Shown here: positions 1-8,600 of the stretch, piece after piece
How the letters are laid out: every line of letters starts with the position of its first letter
Numbering within the stretch: position 1 is the first letter of the stretch
NCBI GenBank assembly: GCA_018857735.1
Contig: JABMCL010002055.1
Coordinates: forward strand, 1,465,001 to 1,529,000
Source: Alviniconcha marisindica
Lineage: Eukaryota; Mollusca; Gastropoda; Provannidae
Length of the DNA: 64,000 nucleotides
Direction: 5' to 3'
Notes under the pieces: model-generated
What the model saw: only the letters and a program-made list of their open reading frames with translations
Databases searched by the model: none
What the model was told of the DNA's origin: nothing
Program-made: the position numbers and the translations under genes

Positions 1-1067
1 ATAAACAAGTACATAAGTGCTTATAGTAATATATTACCGTTGTACAGTACTTTACACATTAGATAAGAACAAGCGCTCAAACACAAATCAAAGTCAATTA
101 CTAAGGCGCACTGAAATAGAGATAAAAAATAAATAAAAAATTAGTCGCTGCGTTTTGATGTTGGTTTGATAAAAATAACTAAAAAATACAACTAATCACT
201 CTAGCAAGTTTAACATTCTTAGATTCTGCGGTCATGTTCATAAGGCTACAAAGCTTGGGCAAGTTGGGACGATGTGTGTAATATTTAGCTATAATTATAC
301 TACGGTACGGTTTCTTTTGACATTTTCATTGAAACAGTTAAACAAATAAGGAAATTCATTTCATACGGCCTCACCGCTACTGCAATACATAATTATTCTT
401 TCGTCGCTTGAAATTTCTAACGATCGTCTTTGCTGGATAGTGGTAGTCTGTGGTTACTAAGTCTGACTTTCAATACCCCACGACCGGTAGTAGGCGAGTT
501 TTGCAAGCTTAACCCCTTCACTGCGGCCATGTCATTTGAAAACGACCAATAAAAGTGAAACCCTTAACTGTTTCTGTGTCTTATTTTTCACGCTGTCACG
601 TAAAAGGATTTTCATCGAGACACCTAGCATTGAAAGTAGATGTTACAGGAGCGAAAAATATACTGTTTGCAGGCGTGTCCGTGCATCTTTCAGCCCGGAA
701 ATTGTACACTGAGGCTGGAGCAGTGAATGGGGCTAAACAACTTGGCGTCATACAGGTTAAACGGAACGCGGAGCGAAGTGCATGTGACGTGCATGGAAAG
801 TACACATGGTGTTTAACGTCCACAGAGTACATGCGTCGGTCGCGTCCATGTCCTTAACTCCGGGTGGCAGATGAGAGGTGCCAGATGGCTTCGCGATAAG
901 GGTGTTTACAGGAAGTCGACGCCGCATGATGTTGCCGAATCCGACGTGGAACCCCCACGAGCGCGTGGGAGTTTGGTACGAGTATCGCCCCTTGCCGACT
1001 GGGAGGTCTCTGGCCGCCCGGTCATTTCACTCAACGACTAACATTCATTTTTAGATTTAAAAGTATG

Positions 1068-1131
1068 GTTGAAAAAAAAGAAAAATGGACAGCTTGACCA
1101 GCTGTCCATTTTTTTTTTTTTTTCTTTTTTT
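1068..1131. repeat. Short foldback with A/T-rich flanks
   Basis: ATGGACAGCT at 1085-1094 is matched by its exact reverse complement at 1100-1109 across a 5-nt loop. An A-rich run on the left and a T-rich run on the right extend the pairing. It may be the remnant of a small inverted-repeat element; no protein or RNA family is recognised. Confidence 0.7.
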
Positions 1132-1282
1132 CAAAGGCAGAACTTGTCCGTTGTAATCTATCATACTTTATTTTCCACTTGACTCTATTAGACTCAGGTT
1201 GGTTATTAATTGGCTTTTAACGTCCTGTCCGAACCGCACAGGGTCACCTCAGGATACTCAAACTCTGTCATAAGCAACATTC

Positions 1283-1352
1283 ACACGCATGGTGCTTAGC
1301 GTCAGTCCGCAGAAATCATAAGGCTTATCAGGGACGGGTCACCTTCCCAAAA
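1283..1352 (-). mobile_element. SINE tail fragment (family B type)
   Basis: A diverged copy of the tail module seen at 2155-2478: a GGTGCTTAGCGTC-like start, then the CAGAAA and AAGGCTTATCAGGGACGGG-like block. Only the tail is present, so it is an old, truncated copy. The orientation is assigned from the intact copies whose tRNA-like head reads on the minus strand. Confidence 0.6.
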
Positions 1353-1523
1353 GCACTCGATGCATATATCGGTACACAGTGGTACATGAGTTCTTTGACG
1401 GTTTATCTTACACATAAGCATGTACAATAATTGTAGTCTAGGTATTCTGTATTTTGCATGGACCTATATGTATATGTAGGTCCATGGTATTTTGTATATA
1501 ATGTTCAGCCGAACTATCGTACT

Positions 1524-1625
1524 TCAGAGCTCGGCTGAGGAGCTGCGGTGTGAAAGTCGAGGTGGACGTCCTGGGCTCCCGTCCCTAATAAACCTATGAT
1601 TTATGTGGACGCCGTAAAGCAACAC
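1524..1625 (-). mobile_element. SINE copy, family C (short element)
   Basis: The reverse complement of the element seen at 47868-47962, 50553-50642 and 62274-62374. Its blocks in order are GAGCTC, a GTGTGAAAGTCGAGGTGG-like block, CCTGGGCTCCCGTCCCTAATAA and GTGGACG..GTAAAGCAAC. Position and sequence identity to the other copies support a dispersed repeat rather than a gene. Confidence 0.7.
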
Positions 1626-2154
1626 TTCAATCAATCTTACTTCAGGAGAAGTGACTGCAGGGTAGAGAACACTGAAGCAGGAAAAGAAATAAGAACATTT
1701 CGGGTGAAACCCTTTGTAAGAATAATAAGAAGCCGGTTCAGGAAATTCACTTGAACTGGTGCCTTTTTGTGCCATCCAGATCATCGTTCAGATCAGCATC
1801 GTTCTTTTTCTTCTTCTTTGCCCCCCCCCCCCCCCCCTCAACCCCCACATTTGTCCTTGTTTTGACAGATGTCCTATTTGAATTTCGTTAGTTCCAAGCT
1901 CAGTGCCAAGTTTGACTTCAACCGACATGAGCTACTTTCAAGCCGGTTTATCTATTGCTATAGAAAATATCTAGCGAGCTACAACCCTCAAATACTGCAA
2001 CATAATTAAGTACCATTTTATTTAGAACATTAATATCAAGGGCCTGTAACCAACAGACAGTGAGAGGGAGAGAGAAGGGGAAAGAAGAACTCGTGTCCTT
2101 TTTATGCCCTGTCTACCATGACACTTATATCAGGGCGAAAGAGAGCAGGTTGAA

Positions 2155-2478
2155 GTAAGTAAACATGGTGCTTAACGTCCACAGAAACCACGAGGCTTAT
2201 TAGGGACCGGGAAAGAAAGGGGGGAAGGGGGTATGGAGTTTGGGGAAGAGGGAGATCATATACCTGTCGCTACACTGTCACCACCAGAATGATTCCTGCA
2301 TTAAGATGGGCAGCGATGAGCGCCATTTTAATGTTTCAGTAGGAAGTGATGGACAGAATCACAAGACAGTGTCCACAAACCACAACCTTTTTGAAGAGAA
2401 AGGAGAGCCGAAGCGGTATCGAACCGAGGTCTTTCCGTTTACCAGCCTAACGCCTTACCGCTAGGCCAAACCGGCTCG
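2155..2478 (-). mobile_element. tRNA-derived SINE, family B, near full length
   Basis: On the minus strand the element begins at about 2477 with a tRNA-like head: an A-box-like TGGCCTAGCGG and a B-box GGTTCGATACC at the expected spacing. A body follows, then a tail ending in CCCTAATAAGCC, TTTCTGTGGACGTTAAGCA. A second copy with the same layout lies at 50146-50459, and a head-only piece is at about 62540-62600. RNA polymerase III transcription from the internal A and B boxes is known for such elements; activity of this copy is not shown. Confidence 0.85.
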
Positions 2479-3090
2479 TGAGCAGGTTGAAGTGGGGGGA
2501 TGGTCCCTATTATGTTAGTCCGACATCTGAGAACATTAACTTGAACCCCATAAGCCCCACCTCATCGGGGCCTACTTCCGTTAAAATAAACATGAAACAG
2601 TCCAGCAAAACATGAAGCATAAAGCAAAACATGGAAGCACCCATGCGTCGAGACAAGGCAGTGAAAATCTCGTTCGTGGACAAAACATTTAGTGTGTTTT
2701 GGGTGGTTCGTTTCACGTAGTTCTTTCGGCTACCGGAAGAGAGCAAGTTTAACATTATTAAAGGTAAATAACTCTTGATGGTACGCACGCTTCCAAAAGA
2801 CCGACGATTTCAAATTCGTACGTATAAATTTACAATCTTTTTTATTTTGTTCATTGTGTTTTGGGCGCGTTCACAATCATCATTGATATTGTTCTGTCGT
2901 CGTTAGCTGTTTCTATGTGTTTTTTTATGGTCCACTTGGGTTATATTTTGCGTGTTTTTGTTGCAAGATCGTTTGCCAGGATTCGCAGTCTAAGTTAGCT
3001 GCATCTGATCTATTCTTAACCCATGACACTGACTGTGGACGCAGTCAAGTCGTAGAGCTCTAAAGCACGTTGATTACCCTGCCACTTAAG

Positions 3091-3167
3091 CTTAAAGAGG
3101 TCTGGCGCAGAGGAAAAAAATCGCTCAAGTCGATTTTCGATTTTTCTCCACGCCAGACCTCTTTAAG
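3091..3167. repeat. 77-nt hairpin with long, nearly perfect arms
   Basis: CTTAAAGAGGTCTGGCG at 3091-3107 is exactly the reverse complement of the sequence ending at 3167. Pairing continues through AGAGGAAAAAAATCG on the left against CGATTTTTCTCC on the right with a few mismatches, leaving a loop of about 14 nt. The size and shape would fit a pre-miRNA or a tiny foldback element. No known miRNA seed is recognised, so the function is open. Confidence 0.75.
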
Positions 3168-3900
3168 AAGTTTAACGTTTAGTAAGTTTTAAGCTTAAAA
3201 ATCGAGACATGTGCGATTTTAAAATCCCACTGGCGTTTTCAGTAATTTCAAGTAGACCTCAGACTAGTTAATTCTCTCCGACTTGCGCGGCACTTCTGAA
3301 CGACAAGGTCCTGCCGGTACAGCTCCCAGTCCTAGTATTATAAATTTATAGTACTTTTAGTAGTATTACTAGTAATACTAATAGCAATCATTGACATCAT
3401 TTGACTAGTTAGTTTGTAACTGGCTATTACCTATTAGTATTATACTTTTATAGATTAGCATCCTGTCAGCCGCACAGCGTCACCTCAGGACAAATCATTG
3501 ATTCATGATTGCAAATATATAGATCTACATCATGATCATCATGATGATGCTGTTGCTAATTGCTATGATGTGATTGTAAAATGTGTGATTGTCAATGATG
3601 TGCTTGTAAAGTATGATTGTAAACAGTAAAGTCCATCACTGGCATCAGTATGACTGACTCGATGTTACTGGCAACTTCCATAATTGATGTATACTCACTC
3701 TCATAGCATGCTGCAGAAACCCTGGGTGCACTCGGTCATCATTATATTCCATGACAAAGCTGTATCATGTAGGTGTCAATTGTACAAAAAAACAAAAGCA
3801 AAAAATTAATTGTTATAAAACTAAAAGTAAACATAGACGTTTATAAATTATTATTATGAGACAATGATAAGAATTTTATTCTTGCCAGGTGAAAATACAA

Positions 3901-3901
<1 letters not shown>

Positions 3902-3962
<61 letters not shown>
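3902..3962. repeat. (TA)n microsatellite
   Basis: About 30 uninterrupted TA repeats. No coding content. Confidence 0.95.
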
Positions 3963-3965
<3 letters not shown>

Positions 3966-4227
3966 TCCCCGCTTTCTTCTTCAAAATAGTGTGGAGACTT
4001 CTTTAGTTATAGTGGAATATTTCACACTATTACTATATATCACGATGTGGGCATGCATGAGCTGGACAGGATAAAAGCAAGCATTCATGCAAACAGTTTG
4101 TTAAAAATATGGGACATATGGGCTTACTGTCTGGCCCTTCACTGCTGCTTTTAACACTACAAATTACAGTTGAGGGAGGCGAGTGTGTTGGCAGAAAATG
4201 CCTGCAAGGGGACCCTGATGGCTGAGC

Positions 4228-4503
4228 ATAATAGTTACTGTGCTGTCTAGTTGTTACATGCTAGTACCATGTGAAACTGCTGCCATCTTGGTGCATGTTC
4301 TGTGTATGGTAACCATGCACTAGTTTACAGTGTCACATTGTTAAAAGCCACATATGTAGGATGCATGTGTGTTTAGCTGTAACCTGCCGCCTGCACTTTT
4401 GAAAAATGACCAGAATCTTTTACATGCTACTGAAGTAACATAGGGGTAGAACAGATACCAAATTAAGAGTCAGCACAGAAAGTTGACCTTGGAGAAGAAA
4501 AGG
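4228..4503 (-). mobile_element. SINE copy, family A, head missing
   Basis: Shares ordered blocks with 8596-8868, 14150-14400 and 34290-34650: GTGCTGTCTAGTTGTTACATG, the GTAACCATGCACTAGTTTAC block, CTTTTACATGCTACTG and GTCAGCACAGAAAGTTGACC. The intact copy at 34290-34650 has its tRNA-like head on the minus strand, which gives the orientation. This copy ends before the B box. Confidence 0.8.
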
Positions 4504-4959
4504 AGTAAAGATGGACATCAGTTCTGGATTGGGGTATGAGGAGCTTCTTTGGTTGACCATGGGACTGGGAGGGGTGGTGTCCAGTTGTCAGTTTCCTCTC
4601 AATCTCATTATTTTGTATTATATATGTATATATATATAAAGGTGGCCTTGAGTAACACTGACACTGACAGTCTTCCTCTCCTCTAGAGACTGAAGTTTCA
4701 CTTTCAGTGCTGACGCACTGGCCTTGGGTCCCAGAAGATCCTTCTGGTGGAGTTTCTTGGTGTTGTTTCATTCATTGTCACTATCACTATCAGTATTACA
4801 GTATTGTTGATTATACTTTTAACAACAGTATAAGTTCTATAACTCTTAACAGAAAACAAACAAACAAACAAAATTATGATTATATTTACTGATTTAGACA
4901 TTTTAATCATTACATTAACTGATTTAGACATTTAAGAACAGCCTCTACATAGGCCTATT

Positions 4960-4962
<3 letters not shown>

Positions 4963-5027
<65 letters not shown>
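4963..5027. repeat. (TA)n microsatellite
   Basis: About 32 TA repeats directly after a short unique stretch. No coding content. Confidence 0.95.
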
Positions 5028-5030
<3 letters not shown>

Positions 5031-5576
5031 TTGTATATTTTATAAATGTCATAAAATGCAACTTTAGTGAACTACTAGTACTACTAATAAAATAATGAGT
5101 AATAAAACTTTTTAACTGCAATAAAAGTTATTGTCTTCAACAGGTTAAACTGGACCAGGGTGCACCCGTCTACTAAGTGCAACTGTCTTTTGTCATTTGA
5201 GCATTTGTCTTGTGGACTTGTTAAGCTTGTAAAAATGCCATTCATGATTGTTGTTTGTGATTTTGTAAGGTACTGTCAGTTTTTGAGGCAGTGGCATTTA
5301 TAAAGTAATAAACCAGTGCATGTGGTTGCCATCCTTGTTAAACTTAATGTTATACTTGTCTTGCACTGGTCTGTAAGTGTAATAATGACTAACACTCACT
5401 GGTAATCAGCTATGAAGACCAGTGGCTTTTGTGTGTGTGTGTGGAGGGGGGGGGGGGGGGGGCAGTTCAAGCAAACATAGTTGGACTGGCAATTTATATT
5501 GTAAGTAGTTTTACTTGTTATATAATTATAAGTCATTATTAAACACAGTGATGTATAATGAATCAGTTGTGGATTT

Positions 5577-5628
5577 GTTTGTTTGTTTGTTTTCTTAGTT
5601 AAAGCAGAAAAACAACAACAGCTGAAGC
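5577..5628 (+). other. BUB3: 3' splice site and 30-nt 5' UTR before the BUB3 start
   Basis: A GTTTGTTTGTTTG pyrimidine-rich tract ending in TTTCTTAG at 5598 looks like a splice acceptor 30 nt before the start codon. If it is used, BUB3 has at least one untranslated exon further upstream, and the promoter is not next to the first coding exon. The inference rests on the acceptor alone. Confidence 0.55.
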
Positions 5629-8600
5629 ATGAACATGGGTGAATCTCCTCATGAATTCAAACTGAACAACCCACCTGGTGACGGCATCTCGGCAGTAAAA
5701 TTTGGACCAACCTCCAGCCAGTTTCTCTTGGTGTCATCATGGGACGAGAGCGTCCGGCTGTATGATGTGGTGGCCAACTCCATGAGACTGAAATACAACC
5801 ACTCTGCACCTGTCCTTGATTGCTGCTTCCAGGTAGACAACTTATCAAATATTATTAATGCAAAATTACTAGCTTTCACTTTTCAGGTACACAGCTTATC
5901 AAACATTATCAATGCTAGATTACTATGGTACAAATCCACCTTCTTTGATTTTCTTCAGAGTCCAACATGATTCTTGTCCCCATTGTTTAGAGGGACTATC
6001 ACTAAGCATTTAGTCCAGTGGACCATCAGACCTGAAAGGAAAGTACATCAATGAGCCTAGACTTTGTAACTGCTGTTTTAATTTGTGTACTATGAATATG
6101 ATACAGATATTTGCACTAGTACTTTAGTGGTACTAGTACAGTAGTGATGGACCACTCATTTTTCCACATTAATCATGCTGTCAAAGACTAAAATTAGTAA
6201 CAAATTTAAAAAAAAAAGAGCTCAGGTTTTGCTTAGAAAGTGTACGCATCATTACAGGTATCTTTATGAATATAATCAGTTGGTCTTGGTTGTTCAGTTG
6301 TGTTGTAAAGTATACCAAATGTTGCATGTTTATAACATAATGTGTAACTACCTCAGGGGTCGCAAACACGTTTTAGAACTTGCGTACAGCAAGCACAGCG
6401 TCTTCAAAAAAATGCGTCTACATGAGGCTACACAAACTGATTGTGGTTGTTTTAAAGAACAATTTTGCACTTATGTAGTTGAAATTCAGCCTCTTGTGCC
6501 TACTGCAAAATTCTGTGCAAGCCTGATAGATAACAGTACTACATTCAGTATCCTCCAGCTTGGGACCCTCCATGGCAATCAACATTTTTCACCAGTGCCT
6601 GGTTAGATCTTGGATGCTTTCAGGATGCAGTACATACAGTTCACTAATAAAGATACCCCACTGCTTTCAGGATGCATTACATACAGTTCACTAATAAAGA
6701 TACGCCACTGCTTTCAGGATGCAGTACATACAGTTCACTAATAAAGATACCCCACTGCTTTCAGGATGCAGTACATACAGTTCACTAATAAAGATACCCC
6801 ACTGCTTTCAGGATGCAGTACATACAGTTCACTAATAAAAGATACACCACTGCTTTCATGATGCCATAATATACAGTTCACTAATAAAGATACACTACTG
6901 TTTTTAGGATGCAGTTCACTAATAAAGATACCCTACTGCTTTCAGGATGCGATACATGCATACAGTGGAGGGCTGGACAAGGTGCTGAAAATGTACGACT
7001 TTAACACCAGCACAGGTAATTGCTGAAATGGTTTTACTCAGGTGATTTGTACACACCAGATTCTCATCCAAAAATACAACAGCCATGAAGTGATTTGAGA
7101 GAAAGACTGCTCTGTGAGTTTGCAATGTCTCTGTGAGTGGGACCACTGTACCAGCTGATGCTGAGTGTTTACAGTGTGGATGAAGTCACTCAGTCTGACT
7201 GGAGACGCAAAGAACTGGTGTTACACCGTATGTAATGCCTAGTAGTAGTACTAATGGCAGTGGAAACACTGGAATGGCATGGTTTGGACTCCGAAAGTAG
7301 ACTTTTTTTCTTCTTTTTTTTACTTTATAAATCTCTTACAGGAAATTTATGTCATGTTACTTGGGTACGGCTACAGCAACCACAAGAGCAGCACTACTCA
7401 TTCCTACCTGTGTGAGCAGTATTGTTATGTATCCATCATTTCTGTATAGATCCAAACACATGAAAGGTTCTAAAGAACACTATTAGGACAAAACAACATG
7501 CTAGAGCTAAGCTAAGATGGAGAGCTAAGACACTTATCTGTTTTTGGTTGAGCTATGTTGTTTTGACCAAAACAAGATACCCCCACTGTTTTGACCAAAA
7601 CAAAATACCCCACTGTTTTGACCAGAACAACATAGCTCAACCAAAAAGTTAAAACAGGTAGGTGTCTTTCCAAAACAGCATAGCTCAACCCAGAACAGAT
7701 AAGTGTTTTAGCTCTTCATCTCACTTTTCACCATTTAAACTGTTGTTTAAGTGTCATTTTGTAGCTTGATAAAGGGTATTACCCTGAAGATTCACATGTT
7801 GTGTTTTGTCCTAATAATTAGCATGCTTTTCAGCCTTTTCTTTGTTTGGATCTTGTTTTAGAACACTAGCAGTCATTGTTGTTTCAGATTTTTTAATATT
7901 TTATTTTCATTTCTTTTAATCTGCATAGGTCTTAAGATGTCAAATTTAGATCAAGACACAGTGTTCTTGGGCATAAGTTAGTTGGACAGAAAAGGGAAAG
8001 TTGGACAGAAAATAAAAATAAACAAAGTGTTAAACAAAAAACTAAAAAAGACCTTGGGGAAAGAAACAAAAGCAGGGGTAGAACTTGTACTACATATCTG
8101 TCATTGTTGATGTCTTTGACTTCATTGAGCACACTGCGGACCTAAGTTTCTCTCTCTCTGCCCCCCAGATGTGACGGTGGGCAGCCACGATGCAGCCATT
8201 CGCTGCGTGGAGTTTGCTCCTGATGTGAACGTGGTGGTGTCGGGCAGTTGGGACTCCACCGTCAAACTGTGGGACCCTCGAGGACCCACGGCTGCAGGCA
8301 CATTCAACCAACCAGACAAAGTAAGTGTTGAGACCTCAGAACCCCAGGCAAAGTGCAGGCATGGGACCAGGAGTCTTCAGCCAGTTCTGCACTGAGGTCT
8401 CAGCTCCACCTAACATAGTTGCTTTGTTTATTTTTTGAACACCTGTATAGCATCTCATCTCGGGATGAATGCTAAGTGCTTCACAATAGCGACCGTAGTG
8501 CTGTTTTTTTACTTCTGAGCAGACCCACTGCGCTCTACTTGTATGCCACTGAATGAGTGATTGTAGCTTTACACAGCACATTCTGAATATTCACCGAAGT

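Larger units (their letters stand above)
1..5598. other. Non-coding region upstream of the BUB3 coding exons
   Basis: AT-rich sequence with no open reading frame that resembles a protein. It holds SINE pieces (about 805-830, 1283-1352, 1524-1625, 2155-2478, 4228-4503), two foldbacks (1068-1131 and 3091-3167), two (TA)n tracts and homopolymer C/G runs (1821-1837, 5446-5462). BUB3 probably has an untranslated first exon somewhere here, because a splice acceptor lies just before its start codon. One weak candidate is the ETS-like ACCGGAAG near 2738, followed by a GGTAAAT donor-like site near 2761. Confidence 0.6.

Noticed and set aside
2405..2478. A functional tRNA gene on the minus strand
   Set aside because: A and B boxes are good, but arm pairing is poor and the same head recurs at 50.4 and 62.5 kb attached to a shared body, so it is a SINE head.
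2735..2775. A BUB3 first exon with an ETS-type promoter
   Set aside because: It rests on one ACCGGAAG and one donor-like GGTAAAT. Too weak to list as a feature without transcript data.
6175..6606. A 143-codon reading frame in BUB3 intron 1
   Set aside because: No recognisable domain, no conserved-looking blocks, lies wholly in an intron, and runs into the acceptor-derived array. Probably chance.
8305..8360. A further donor duplication after BUB3 exon 3 (CCAGACAAAGTAAGT and CCAGGCAAAGTGCAG)
   Set aside because: The similarity covers only about 15 nt and the second copy lacks a good donor; chance cannot be excluded.
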